Shown here: in pieces, positions 44,443 to 54,600 of the stretch
Layout: every line of letters starts with the position of its first letter
How positions within the stretch are numbered: the first letter of the stretch is position 1
DNA from: Ruegeria lacuscaerulensis
GTDB taxonomy: Bacteria; Pseudomonadota; Alphaproteobacteria; Rhodobacterales; Rhodobacteraceae
Reading direction: 5' to 3'
Length of the DNA stretch: 64,000 nucleotides
Assembly (NCBI RefSeq): GCF_013033355.1
Contig: NZ_WQDY01000010.1
Coordinates: forward strand, 1 to 64,000
Notes under the pieces: generated by a model
Told to the model about the DNA's origin: nothing
Seen by the model: only the letters and a program-made list of their open reading frames with translations
Database searches by the model: none
Program-made: the position numbers and the translations under genes

Positions 44443-45618
44443 ATGACTTCCTTGCCCCGCCCGCAACTTGGTGAGCCTTACTTGCTGACACCAGGTCCTC
44501 TGACGACCTCATATACCGTGAAACAAGCGATGCTGCGCGACTGGGGTAGCTGGGATAGCGACTTCCGCGCCATGACAGCCGAGTTGCGCGCGCGGCTGCT
44601 GAGCCTGCTGGGCGACGGGCACGAGGCATATGATTGCGTTCCGATGCAGGGCTCGGGCAGTTTCGCGGTCGAGGCGATGCTGACCTCATTCATCTCGCAA
44701 GATGGCAAGGCGCTGGTGCTGGCCAACGGGGCTTATGGCAAACGGGCGGCGCAGACGCTGGACTATGCCGGGCGGGCCTTTGTTGTGTTGGACAAGGGTG
44801 ACTATCTGCCGCCGCGTGGGGTCGAAGTGGCACAAATTCTGGCTGATGATCCGGCGATCACCCATGTGGTTGCAATCCATTGCGAGACCAGCTCAGGTAT
44901 CCTGAACCCTCTGCACGAGATTTCACAGGCCACCGAAGCGGCGGGCCGCAAGCTGTTGATCGACAGTATGTCGGCTTTTGGTGCGATCCCGCTGTCCCCC
45001 AGCGAATATACGTTCGAGGCGATGGTTTCCTCGGCCAATAAATGTATCGAAGGCGTACCGGGTTTTGGTTTTGTGTTGGCCCGCAAAACGGCGCTGGCCT
45101 CGGCCAAGGGGAATTGCCCCTCGCTCAGTCTGGACCTGTACGCGCAATGGGACGCGATGGAGAAAACCGGCCAGTGGCGCTTTACCCCACCGACTCATGT
45201 GGTTGCCGCCTTTCTGCAAGCATTGAACGAACACGCAGCCGAGGGTGGCGTGGCCGGGCGCGGCGCGCGTTATGCGGAGAACCGCGATGTGATGGTCGCG
45301 GGGATGCGCGCGCTGGGGTTTGAAACCCTGCTGCCGGATGCGTGGTTGTCGCCCATCATCGTGACATTCTTTTGCCCTGCCGATCCGCGTTTCGAATTTA
45401 CGCGGTTCTATGATCTGATGAAGGAACAAGGCTTTATCATCTATCCCGGCAAACTGACCGAGGTGGACAGTTTCCGCATCGGCTGCATTGGCCGCATGGA
45501 TGCCGAGGTCATGCGCGCTGTTGTGGCGGCAGCGGACCATGCGCTGAAACAGATGGGGGTGCGTAGCGCCGCACCGCCTGCAGCGGCAATCGCTTCACGG
45601 ATGGCGCAAGTCGGATAA
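44443..45618 (+). CDS. phnW: 2-aminoethylphosphonate-pyruvate transaminase
   Basis: 391 residues, aminotransferase class V fold. LLTPGPLTTSYTVKQAML, QGSGSFAVEAML, LVLANGAYGKRAAQ, the AIHCETSSGILNPL stretch, the PLP-lysine region SSANKCIEGVPGFGFVLA and GKLTEVDSFRIGCIGRMDAE all match PhnW closely. The reaction converts 2-aminoethylphosphonate and pyruvate to phosphonoacetaldehyde and alanine. No phosphonatase (phnX) or phosphonoacetaldehyde dehydrogenase/hydrolase gene lies nearby; instead the next genes fit lysine catabolism. Start at 44443 by alignment to the family; the longer frame to 44404 has no ribosome binding site. Confidence 0.88.
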   Translation: MTSLPRPQLGEPYLLTPGPLTTSYTVKQAMLRDWGSWDSDFRAMTAELRARLLSLLGDGHEAYDCVPMQGSGSFAVEAMLTSFISQDGKALVLANGAYGKRAAQTLDYAGRAFVVLDKGDYLPPRGVEVAQILADDPAITHVVAIHCETSSGILNPLHEISQATEAAGRKLLIDSMSAFGAIPLSPSEYTFEAMVSSANKCIEGVPGFGFVLARKTALASAKGNCPSLSLDLYAQWDAMEKTGQWRFTPPTHVVAAFLQALNEHAAEGGVAGRGARYAENRDVMVAGMRALGFETLLPDAWLSPIIVTFFCPADPRFEFTRFYDLMKEQGFIIYPGKLTEVDSFRIGCIGRMDAEVMRAVVAAADHALKQMGVRSAAPPAAAIASRMAQVG

Positions 45619-45619
45619 A

Positions 45620-45665
45620 TGACGGAAGTACCGTCAAAGTGACGGAATAATCGATAATTTCGTCA
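45620..45665 (+). promoter_or_regulatory. Tandem TGACGGAA palindromes upstream of the saccharopine-dehydrogenase-like gene
   Basis: TGACGG-AAGTA-CCGTCA (45620-45636) is followed by TGACGGAA-TAATCGATAA-TTTCGTCA (45640-45665), the second with one mismatch. Both begin with the same TGACGGAA half-site, 20 bp apart. They lie directly after the phnW stop and before the next gene, and could serve an Lrp/AsnC-type or GntR-type regulator (inference). Confidence 0.55.
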
Positions 45666-45731
45666 AGATTGCCCCTGCGGACCGAACAGCCGTGCCTTCA
45701 TACTTTCCCAAAACGAATGAGGAGGCGCGTT

Positions 45732-46838
45732 TTGAGCTGGAATATTTGTGTCATCGGAGCAGGCAAGATCGGTCAGATGATCGCTGCCCTGCTGAAATCA
45801 TCATCCAACTACTCGGTCACAGTGGCCGACCGCGATCTGGCCGCGTTGTCGGGATTGAACCGGCAAGGTATTTCCACACGGCAGATTGACGTCACCGATG
45901 CGGTGCAACTGACCAAGGGGTTGGATGGGTTCGACGCGGTGATCTCGGCCGCGCCTTTCTTTCTGACGCCGCAGATTGCCAAGGCGGCCAAAGATGCCGG
46001 TGCGCATTACTTTGACCTGACCGAGGATGTCGCCGCCACCAATACCGTGCGTGATCTGGCCGAGGGAAGCGAAACCGCTTTCATGCCACAATGTGGTCTG
46101 GCGCCGGGTTTTGTCGGCATCGCCGGGGCGGCGCTGGCGGCCGAGTTCGATACGCTGGACAGCCTGCATATGCGGGTAGGGGCGTTGCCTCTGTTCCCGA
46201 CCAACGCGCTGAAATACAACCTGACATGGTCCACCGACGGGCTGATTAACGAATACTGCAACCCTTGCGATGCGATCGTGAACGGCGCACGGGTCAAGAC
46301 CGCCCCGCTGGAGGATTACGAGCGGATCGGCCATGACGGGGTGGAGTATGAGTGTTTCAACACCTCGGGTGGATTAGGTACGCTGCCCGAAACGCTGGAC
46401 GGCAAGGCGCGGGCGGTGTCCTATCGCTCGATCCGGTATCCCGGACACTGCGATATCCTGAAACTGTTGCTGAATGATCTGGGGCTGGAACGTCGGCGCG
46501 ATCTGCTCAAGGATGTTTTCGAGACCGCCCTTCCGCGTACGGATCAGGATGTGGTGCTGGTTTATTGCACTGCCAAAGGCCAGATCGACGGGGTACTGCG
46601 CGAGAAATCCCTGATCAACAAAAGCTATGCCCGCACCATCAAAGGCCAGACTTGGAGTGCCATTCAAGTCACCACCGCCGCCGGTGTTCTGGGTGTGGTC
46701 GATCTGATGCGCACCAGTGCGCTGCCTTCCAAGGGCTTTGTCCGGCAGGAACAAGTGGTCCTGTCCGATTTCCTAAACACCGAATTTGGCCAGCTGTACC
46801 GCGCTGGCGATGCAACCCAACAAAACAAGGCGGCCTGA
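45732..46838 (+). CDS. Saccharopine dehydrogenase family protein
   Basis: About 368 residues. Rossmann motif [16 protein letters not shown] at the N-terminus, then [31 protein letters not shown] and [18 protein letters not shown], the standard SDH signature. The C-terminal half has [16 protein letters not shown]. The start is a TTG at 45732 because GGAGG (45721-45725) sits 6 nt upstream and the protein then begins at the Rossmann strand; the longer ATG-like frame from 45669 has no such support. It probably cleaves saccharopine to glutamate and aminoadipate semialdehyde, the substrate of the next gene. Confidence 0.83.
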   Translation: MSWNICVIGAGKIGQMIAALLKSSSNYSVTVADRDLAALSGLNRQGISTRQIDVTDAVQLTKGLDGFDAVISAAPFFLTPQIAKAAKDAGAHYFDLTEDVAATNTVRDLAEGSETAFMPQCGLAPGFVGIAGAALAAEFDTLDSLHMRVGALPLFPTNALKYNLTWSTDGLINEYCNPCDAIVNGARVKTAPLEDYERIGHDGVEYECFNTSGGLGTLPETLDGKARAVSYRSIRYPGHCDILKLLLNDLGLERRRDLLKDVFETALPRTDQDVVLVYCTAKGQIDGVLREKSLINKSYARTIKGQTWSAIQVTTAAGVLGVVDLMRTSALPSKGFVRQEQVVLSDFLNTEFGQLYRAGDATQQNKAA

Positions 46839-46841
46839 GAT

Positions 46842-48353
46842 ATGAAAGACATCGTGATGACTGCGCAAACCACCCTTGCCAATCTGGACCTGACAGCGGC
46901 TGAGCTGACCGGCGGTTCGCTGGCCGTGCACTCGCCCATCGACGGCAGCCTGCTGGCCGAGGTGCATGAAACCCCGGCGGGCGACATGGAGACGGTGTTT
47001 GCCAATGCCAAAACTGCATTCAAAGCCTGGCGCACAGTGCCCGCCCCGCGCCGGGGAGAACTGATCCGCCTGCTGGGCGAGGAACTGCGCGCCGCCAAGG
47101 ACGACCTGGGCGCGCTGGTCAGTTGGGAGGCGGGCAAGATCACCTCCGAAGGTTTGGGCGAAGTGCAGGAGATGATCGACATCTGCGACTTTGCCGTGGG
47201 TCTGTCGCGGCAGCTTTATGGTCTGACGATTGCGTCCGAGCGCCCTGGCCACCGGATGATGGAGACATGGCACCCGGCGGGGCCAGTCGGCGTGATTTCG
47301 GCCTTCAACTTCCCGGTTGCGGTGTGGTCGTGGAACGCGGCGATTGCGCTGGTCTGCGGCGATACGGTGATCTGGAAACCGTCGGAGAAAACACCGCTGA
47401 CCGCGATGGCCTGTCAGAAGATCTTTGAACGCGCGCTGGCCCGGTTTGGCGATGCGCCCGACCATCTGCTGCAAACGCTGATCGGCGGTGCCGCGCTGGG
47501 CGAGGCGCTGGTGGCCAGCGAGGATGTGCCGGTGATCTCGGCCACCGGCTCCACCCGCATGGGCCGCGCAGTGGCGCCTGTGGTGGCGCAGCGGTTCGGC
47601 AAGTGCATTCTGGAACTGGGTGGCAATAACGCGATGATCGTCGGCCCTTCGGCCGATCTGGAAATGGCGGTGCGCGCAATTGTCTTCTCAGCCGTGGGAA
47701 CAGCCGGTCAACGCTGCACCACGCTGCGCCGCCTGATCGTACACAACTCAATCCGCGAGGAACTGGTGGGCCGCCTGAAGAAAGCCTATGCCGGTCTGCC
47801 TATCGGTAACCCGCTGACTGAGGGCACGCTGATTGGCCCGCTGGTCGATGAGGCCTCGGGCGCGGCCATGACGGCCGCGCTGAAGGCCGCCGAGGCCGAA
47901 GGCGGCGCAGTTTTCGGCGGTCAGCGCGTGACCGAGGGCGTGCCCGATGGCGTCTATATGCAGCCCGCCATTGTCGAGATGCCTGGCCAGACGGCCACCG
48001 TAAAGACCGAGACCTTTGCGCCGATCCTCTATGTGATGGGCTATGATGATTTCGATAACGCCATCGAGATTCAGAACGACGTGCCACAAGGTCTGTCGTC
48101 CTGCGTATTCACCCTGAACATGCGCGAAGCGGAACAGTTTCTGACCGCAGCCGGATCGGATTGCGGCATCGCGAACGTCAATATCGGGCCGTCTGGGGCC
48201 GAGATCGGCGGAGCCTTTGGTGGAGAAAAAGAAACCGGCGGTGGGCGCGAAAGCGGCTCGGACGCCTGGAAAGCCTATATGCGGCGGCAGACCAATACGG
48301 TGAATTACTCGGCTGAATTGCCTCTGGCACAGGGCGTGAAGTTCGACATCTGA
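46842..48353 (+). CDS. ALDH7-type aldehyde dehydrogenase (alpha-aminoadipic semialdehyde / piperideine-6-carboxylate dehydrogenase)
   Basis: 503 residues. Catalytic ELGGNNAMI (Glu) and GTAGQRCTTLRRL (Cys) are present. The C-terminal signature SDCGIANVNIGPSGAEIGGAFGGEKETGGGRESGSDAWKAYMRRQTNTVNYS is the one of ALDH7/antiquitin, whose bacterial members (AmaB/Pcd) oxidise aminoadipate semialdehyde to 2-aminoadipate in lysine degradation. It starts 3 nt after the saccharopine-dehydrogenase gene, in line with consecutive steps. Confidence 0.88.
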   Translation: MKDIVMTAQTTLANLDLTAAELTGGSLAVHSPIDGSLLAEVHETPAGDMETVFANAKTAFKAWRTVPAPRRGELIRLLGEELRAAKDDLGALVSWEAGKITSEGLGEVQEMIDICDFAVGLSRQLYGLTIASERPGHRMMETWHPAGPVGVISAFNFPVAVWSWNAAIALVCGDTVIWKPSEKTPLTAMACQKIFERALARFGDAPDHLLQTLIGGAALGEALVASEDVPVISATGSTRMGRAVAPVVAQRFGKCILELGGNNAMIVGPSADLEMAVRAIVFSAVGTAGQRCTTLRRLIVHNSIREELVGRLKKAYAGLPIGNPLTEGTLIGPLVDEASGAAMTAALKAAEAEGGAVFGGQRVTEGVPDGVYMQPAIVEMPGQTATVKTETFAPILYVMGYDDFDNAIEIQNDVPQGLSSCVFTLNMREAEQFLTAAGSDCGIANVNIGPSGAEIGGAFGGEKETGGGRESGSDAWKAYMRRQTNTVNYSAELPLAQGVKFDI

Positions 48354-48362
48354 ACAAGCAGC

Positions 48363-48388
48363 CCGGCGGCGCACAACAGCGCCGCCGG
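48363..48388. terminator. Bidirectional terminator hairpin
   Basis: CCGGCGGCGC (48363-48372), loop ACAACA, GCGCCGCCGG (48379-48388): a perfect 10-bp GC stem between converging stop codons of the aldehyde dehydrogenase and the GT14 transferase. No long U-tract on either side. Confidence 0.7.
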
Positions 48389-48389
48389 A

Positions 48390-49967
48390 TCAATCCGCGA
48401 AAAGGTAATCCAGCTGCATGATCGCTTGCGCCTTTTCTTTCGATACACGCAGAAACCGGGCAACCGCAGCCTCGTTCTCGGCCCGCGAATTTGTCTCGCG
48501 CAAGCGTGTGTATTCATCAAGTGCGGCGTTTCTGATCAATTCAGATTCATAGGCCAAGGCATTGCGCAGCGTTGGAACTAATGGCGCAACAGTGTCCGCA
48601 GGACTATCCACCCCGGCCAATCCGACACGTCGGGCATGACCGATCAGGTAGTCGTCAGAATACTGACATTCTATCTCTAACACATGGGTTTTGGCTTGAT
48701 CGGCGCAGAAATCCTTGATGATGTCCAGGTTGGCCGGATCGACGCACAAGACCAGAGCATCACTTTCAAAGCATTCAAACAGCATCCGCACGACGGCACG
48801 CCGGTGGCGCGACCGTTTCAACAATGTTGTTTCTATACCGCCCAAGTCGGGTAATTGGGTATCATCTTCGTTGAACAGGTATTCGACGCAAGGAACATCC
48901 GTTTCCGAGGCGATTTGGTCGACAAGGCGCTTGGCGACATGCCACTTTTTGCAAACGACCACGAACAGCTCGCGCTCGGACCCCAGAGTATTGCTGGCTT
49001 CCCAGAAGCGTTGCCCATGTCGACGCCCGACACGGCCACGTCCTGTCAGAAAGCTATAGAGGTTGCGGCCTTCGTTCGAGATCGGGAAATCAACGCCCTT
49101 GGTTGCATAAAGGCGGCCCAAACGTTCTTTCAACTCGTGAGCCTCGGGGCTGATTTTGCGGGCGAACAGGTAATCCTGACCCAACAACATGTCATAGTGA
49201 TCGTTGTAAAACGTCACGGGCATCCCGTAGTCCGAGAACATCAGGAAAGTGGGGGTGCGGTTGTCGATCTCTTCTTTTGGCACAAGATGGCGCACAAGCG
49301 TTTGAAAAAACGTCTCGTCCGGAATCCAGGTGGTTGAGAAAAACCGTTTCACGTCCGGCCTCTTGCGCAGGAAATCCAGGATCATCTCGATCGTGCGGCG
49401 GCGCAGGCACCACCATTGGCTGCCGATCATCACCTGAATATCCGCCGGAACCTCGCGGGTCAGGCCAAAGCGTTTCTGCAATTCGTATGAGGTATAGAAG
49501 GGCCAGCTTTGCGTGCGTTCGTTGAAGAAATGGCGATAGATCAGCCGGTCTTCCTTCATCCCGGTTTTGATCCAATTGCTTTCGAAGAAATCGTGGCATT
49601 CCACGATATCCATGTCCTGCTCGGCCAGAAAAAGATGCGTGTATTCCGCAGTCTTGATGGCCATGCAATCGCCGGACAGCATGTAGAAATGCGTGGCCCG
49701 GGGAAACGCATGCACCGCAGCCTGCAAGGCGTACAGTGTCGCTTGAACCAGGGACCATTCCCCCCAACCGCACTTGATCCGCTTGCCGGCAAAGGTCACA
49801 TTCGGATTGTCTTTCAGCGCATCCTGTATGCGTTGAAACACCACCGCATCGGCGCGGGCATCAAAGTGTATAGACATACAGTCACCGGCCGCAGTCAGCT
49901 GTTCGGCCTGCGCTATGATTGCGTCCGGATCTTTATGACACAGAAGGATATAGGCAATGCGCGCCAT
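48390..49967 (-). CDS. GT14 (core-2/I-branching-like) glycosyltransferase with DUF5928 C-terminal domain
   Basis: 525 residues. The first half carries the branching-enzyme pattern: YILLCHKDPDAI, SIHFDARADA, KRIKCGWGEWSLVQATLYAL and FYMLSGDCMAIK, then the acceptor loop FESNWIKTGMKEDRL and SQWWCLRRRT. The second half is a Rhodobacteraceae-type DUF5928 domain. GT14 enzymes transfer GlcNAc or xylose to sugar hydroxyls. It is divergent from a family-2 sulfotransferase, so the pair may build a sulfated surface glycan. Confidence 0.85.
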   Translation of the reverse strand: MARIAYILLCHKDPDAIIAQAEQLTAAGDCMSIHFDARADAVVFQRIQDALKDNPNVTFAGKRIKCGWGEWSLVQATLYALQAAVHAFPRATHFYMLSGDCMAIKTAEYTHLFLAEQDMDIVECHDFFESNWIKTGMKEDRLIYRHFFNERTQSWPFYTSYELQKRFGLTREVPADIQVMIGSQWWCLRRRTIEMILDFLRKRPDVKRFFSTTWIPDETFFQTLVRHLVPKEEIDNRTPTFLMFSDYGMPVTFYNDHYDMLLGQDYLFARKISPEAHELKERLGRLYATKGVDFPISNEGRNLYSFLTGRGRVGRRHGQRFWEASNTLGSERELFVVVCKKWHVAKRLVDQIASETDVPCVEYLFNEDDTQLPDLGGIETTLLKRSRHRRAVVRMLFECFESDALVLCVDPANLDIIKDFCADQAKTHVLEIECQYSDDYLIGHARRVGLAGVDSPADTVAPLVPTLRNALAYESELIRNAALDEYTRLRETNSRAENEAAVARFLRVSKEKAQAIMQLDYLFAD

Positions 49968-50097
49968 GTTGGTTCATTGTTTCCCATTTTCGCCCGGTGC
50001 CACCCGTGATACTGAGGATGAACGATTGAATAAACAGAATATTTTTGGTTTTTTGCAATGAAATGCGAGTGCGGCAAACCGCATAGGAGGCTTGCAG

Positions 50098-50916
50098 ATG
50101 GGTTTTCCCGGAACATGGATGACCGAGAGTGAAAGCATGGTGTACCGTGTGGTACCGAAATGCGCTTGCTCGACCATCGGGCAAATCATGTATTACTCGG
50201 ATCACGGTCAGTTTTTTGACGGTGACATCCATGACGCCAAGGATGGGATGCACAAATGGGCTTTTGACGGCAGTCAGGGGCCGATCTCGGACAATGTCAG
50301 GTCGCATGCGTCCTATGCGTTCACATGCGTGCGCAATCCATACACCCGGATTTTAAGTTCGTTTTTTGACAAGATCTGCGGGATTCAGCGCAACGGAAAA
50401 CGGTATCGAGGGAACCTGGTACCGACGCTGATCTATAATTACGGGATCGAGGTTGGCGGCGATGACGGCAAGGGCGAGTTCGACCAGATCGCCAGTTTCC
50501 GCCGATTTCTGCTGTTTGCGCGTGATACGATCCGTTGGCGCAGGCCGATGGACCCCGATATTCACTGGTCGGCTATGTCAGGTCATGTCTCGACCTTTAT
50601 CGTCAACGGCGGGCGGTATGACCGGATTTTCTGGACCGAAGCGTTTAATGACGGAATGCAGGACGTTCTAAACCATCTGGAGACGCCGCACGGTGTGGAC
50701 CTGTCCCAGATCCCGCGCTTCAACGAGTCCGATGGTCACGGCCCCAAGCGCGCCCACCCGGTCGAGGATTACTTCGACGATTTGTCGATGCATCTGGTCT
50801 ATGAAATCTACAAACAGGATTTCGAGCTGTTCAAATATGATTTCGAGAACCCTGCGAACAAAATGCCAATCGGCGAGATTGATCTGGACGAGGTTCACGC
50901 CAAACTGGGCGATTGA
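50098..50916 (+). CDS. Sulfotransferase family 2 protein
   Basis: 272 residues. The 5'-phosphosulfate loop is VVPKCACSTIGQIMYY and the 3'-phosphate motif is FTCVRNPYTRILSSFFDKI, as in Sulfotransfer_2 (carbohydrate sulfotransferase) proteins. AGGAGG (50085-50090) 7 nt before the ATG at 50098 decides the start over the TTG at 50092. No signal or membrane anchor. Divergent from the GT14 gene with a 130-bp shared promoter region. Confidence 0.87.
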   Translation: MGFPGTWMTESESMVYRVVPKCACSTIGQIMYYSDHGQFFDGDIHDAKDGMHKWAFDGSQGPISDNVRSHASYAFTCVRNPYTRILSSFFDKICGIQRNGKRYRGNLVPTLIYNYGIEVGGDDGKGEFDQIASFRRFLLFARDTIRWRRPMDPDIHWSAMSGHVSTFIVNGGRYDRIFWTEAFNDGMQDVLNHLETPHGVDLSQIPRFNESDGHGPKRAHPVEDYFDDLSMHLVYEIYKQDFELFKYDFENPANKMPIGEIDLDEVHAKLGD

Positions 50917-51444
50917 GGGGCCGCAGGCGCCCCCGGGCAGATGCATTTGTCTAAGGCATGATTTGCACATGAGCGTCTGCTTTGAGTCCACTTTGATGTA
51001 CGCTGTGCATTGCACAAGCGGAGGCAATGCGCAGAAAGCGGACTTCTCGCAGTTAGGCGAATACCCTGTGCGGATAGTCATTCGGGCTTTGGTGAAGGTC
51101 GGAAAAGCAACCACAGCAGACGAAACAGATTGCGCTTAAACTTATGGAAAGCTGCTAACTGGTATCACTAATTGCGACTTGTTGACCGCAAGGAGGAGAG
51201 CACACCGACTTCTAGTCGCGTCTATGCTGCTATGCGCGAGGTTTCGTTTGTTGGACTCAAGTTTGACAGGCGCTTTCGCAGCGGCAACATTCTCAGGAGG
51301 CGCTGGTGAAAATCGGCCACTAGCACAGGAAATCCATCTTTTTCTCGGCGCAGCAAAAAGACAGAGAATCCAGTAAGCCTCGTTCTCGGATAAACTGAAG
51401 TTTCGTGCAACTAGCGACGCGTCTTCAAAAATGCCATAGCAAGC
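50917..51444. other. Intergenic region with a dispersed-repeat-like segment
   Basis: 528 bp without a supported gene. GGGGC-N7-GCCCC just after the sulfotransferase stop is a possible terminator stem. At about 51045-51105 the sequence AGAAAGCGGAC and the following GTCATTCGGGC resemble (in reverse) a segment at 56220-56350, suggesting a dispersed non-coding element or remnant. Confidence 0.35.
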
Positions 51445-51615
51445 TCACTTCGGTGTTTCGCCAAAGAAACCTCCAAAATATGCGCTCATTGCCAACAACA
51501 CACCAACCAGTATCACGATCACAAGCAGTGCCCCGCTACCTTTGGCAAAATATCCCAATGAAACTAAGCCAACCACGAAGATGCCGACTAGAAAGTAGAG
51601 TACCATATTGTCCAT
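51445..51615 (-). CDS. 56-residue small membrane protein of the RND operon
   Basis: Too short for the usual ORF cut-offs. The minus-strand frame has ATG at 51615, a purine-rich GGGGGTAAAG just upstream, and 56 codons to TGA at 51445. The protein is MDNMVLYFLVGIFVVGLVSL at the start, then a short basic turn (YFAKGSG), a second helix (ALLVIVILVGVLLAM) and an aromatic GGFFGE tail; two transmembrane helices are predicted. It lies 82 nt after the RND pump gene on the same strand. It may be an accessory subunit (small proteins such as AcrZ are known for RND pumps), but this is inferred. Confidence 0.6.
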   Translation of the reverse strand: MDNMVLYFLVGIFVVGLVSLGYFAKGSGALLVIVILVGVLLAMSAYFGGFFGETPK

Positions 51616-51697
51616 CTTTACCCCCGAATGAGTTGTCTAAACTCAACAACTACATGCTCCACAAAAAACGATCCAAAGACCGTTAAAAAAGGCGACG

Positions 51698-54600
51698 TCA
51701 AACCGCTTTCGGTGACTGTCGAATGCCGCTCAGCGTGGCGAACAAGACCGGGACCAGAATCATTGTGAGCATCGTACCCACCGTCAAACCGCCCATGATC
51801 GTGACAGCAAGACCGACCCAAAACACGTCTGGGAGTAGCGGTATCACACCCAAAACGGTAGTGGCGGCGGCCAGTACGACGGGGCGAAGTCTTGAGGCAC
51901 CGGCATTCAAAACGGCGTCATAGCCCGGCTGACCTTCGGCCAAGTTGTCGTTGATCTGATCGATCAGAACGATTGCGTTTTTGATCATCATGCCCGCCAG
52001 GCTCATGCCCCCGAGCAATGCAACGAATCCAAACGGTGTGTTTGTAAGGAGCAGGCTCGGAACAATACCTATCAGCACAAAAGGTACTGTCAGGAAAATG
52101 ACCAACGGTCTGCGGTATGAGTTAAATAGCCCAACGACAATCAGTGCCATGATCGAAAACGCGGGGATCATACCCGGAATCAAAGACGCTTGCGCAGACA
52201 CTGTGTCCTCGTGCTCTCCACCCCATTCCATGCTGTAGCCCGGTGGCAAGTCAGCCTCCAAAGCTTCGAATTCGGCAAGAACTGCGGCGCGATAACTCGG
52301 CAGAGTTACGCTATCGATTGGATTGGCTTGCACAGTCAGAACACGGCGCCGGTCGCGACGATTGATCGTTGGATCTTCAGGCTGAATATTCACGCCGCGT
52401 ACAACCTGTGCCAATGGGACAGGCTCAACAGAAAACGGAGACTGAAGTTGCAACAGTTCAAAGTTGTCGACGGCTGCCACATCTTCTGCGCCAGGCCGAA
52501 CGATGATTGGCAGCAACTCGTCACCTTCGCGGTAGAGGCCGACCGAACGCCCGTCAAATGCACGTTTTGTCGTGTTTCCAAGATCTTCATAGGTGATACC
52601 GGTCCACCGTGCTCGGTCCTGGTCATAGTCTGGAACAGTTTTCAGGACACGGTTGCGCCAATCGGTGCGCGCCACTTTCGTCCATTGATGCTGATCCAGT
52701 ATCGCAACTGCTCTGTCACCAATTTCGCGCAGAGTCTCAGGATCAGCATCCGATGGGCCGATGATGCGGTTCTCGAATGCCCAGGTGTTGCTGGGTCCCA
52801 CACCGAATTGACGTGTGAAAGAGGTCGCCTCAGGCATGTTGGCTGATATCCAAAGCGATATCTCTTTGGTCATCTCGGGAATGTCGCGGTAATCCTCGAC
52901 ATTCACAATGACTTGCGCGTAGGACGGGTTGGTTCCCTCGGGGTCGACTGGCAGGTAGAAACGGGGCGGGCCAGCTCCGATAAAGCTGGCGATGCCGGTC
53001 ACACGATCGTCCATTTCAACCTTTTCTTCGATCCGTGAGATCGCTTCTGACACGGCTTCAATCCGAGTTCCCTCGGGCGCGTAATAGTCGATCATGTATT
53101 TGGTCATCGACGAGGTCGGGAAGAACAGCTGCGTGACAGAGCCAAAACCAACCCCGGCAATGACCAAAGCACCCAAAGCCACCCCGATCGTCAGATAACG
53201 CACGCGGATCGCCGCAGCCAGAAAGCGGCGGTAAATCGCATAGAAACCGGTGTCAAAGGTCTCGCTTGCTCCACCTTTTGGCTCCGGTAGCATGGCAACG
53301 CATTGCAGTGGCGTAACCGTCATCGACAGCAACCAACTGACCAGCAGCGCGATCCCGACAACTGAGAAGAGTGTTCGGCAGTACTCCCCTGCGCTCTCGA
53401 CAGATGCAAAAATCGGGTAGAAAGCCATGACCGCGACAAACGTGGCCCCAAGCAACGACATGGCAGGACGCGTTGCGGCTTCAATCGCGGCCTTTGCTCG
53501 GTCCATTCCTTGCGACATCCGTACCATCGCGCCGTCCGCTACGACGATCGAGTTATCTACCATCATGCCGAGCGCAATGATCAATGCACCCAAGGACATG
53601 CGCTGAAGATCTATGCCAAGTGCTGCCAAGGGTATGAAGGTGGCAAGGATTGTTAGAATCAGCCCACTGCCGATGATGATCCCCATCCGAACACCCATCG
53701 CCAAAGTTAAAACGACCAGGACAATTGCGACGGCTTGGGCAAGGCTCACCAGAAAACTGCTGACCGCAAGGTTTACGTCATCGGATTGCCAATGAACCCG
53801 TTCAACCTCGATGCCCATCGGCAGGCTTGCGATCAGTTCTGATACTCTCGCATCTACCGCCTCACCAACACTGACAACGTTGACCCCAGACTGGAAGGAT
53901 ATGGCCAACCCAATAGATGAAAGGCCATTATAGCGCATCATAGTTATCGGTGGGTCAATGTAGCCTTCTTTGACCTCAACGATGTCGCCCAGCCTTAGCA
54001 ACTCTGGCCCACGACGTTGACCGCTTTGAGCCTGATCCAGACCACTCGGTCGGACGACTAGATCTGCAATGTCAGTTGGGCTTGTGAAGGTTCCGCTGGG
54101 CGCAATGCGCATGCGGTAGTCACCGACGTTTACCCGCCCTGCATCCACGATCGCATTCTGGGTCTGTAACGTGTTGAGAATTGTCTGAGCCGAGACTCCC
54201 AATGCGGCCAAGGCTTCTTCCCGTGTTTCCAGATAAATGACCCTGTCGCGTTCGCCCCAAAGATCGACGCGGCCGACACCGTCGATTAACGAGAGCTCTC
54301 GCTTGAAATCTTCGGCATACCCATCAAGCTCCTGAGCGGAGAACCCATCGGACGTCATCGCCAGCAGTAGACCGAAGACATCACCGAAATCATCGTTGAT
54401 GGCAGGACGACCCGCGCCAGGGGGCAGGTCTGTTTCCACGTCTCTGACTTTCCGACGTAGTGTGTCCCAGATTTGCGGTAGCTGGTCCGACCAATAGTTC
54501 GGGCGAATTTCGACTTTAATCGTCGACACACCCGCCCTGCTTTCGCTCGAGATGTAATCAATCTCCTTAATTTCCTGGAGTTTCAGCTCGATCCGTTCTG

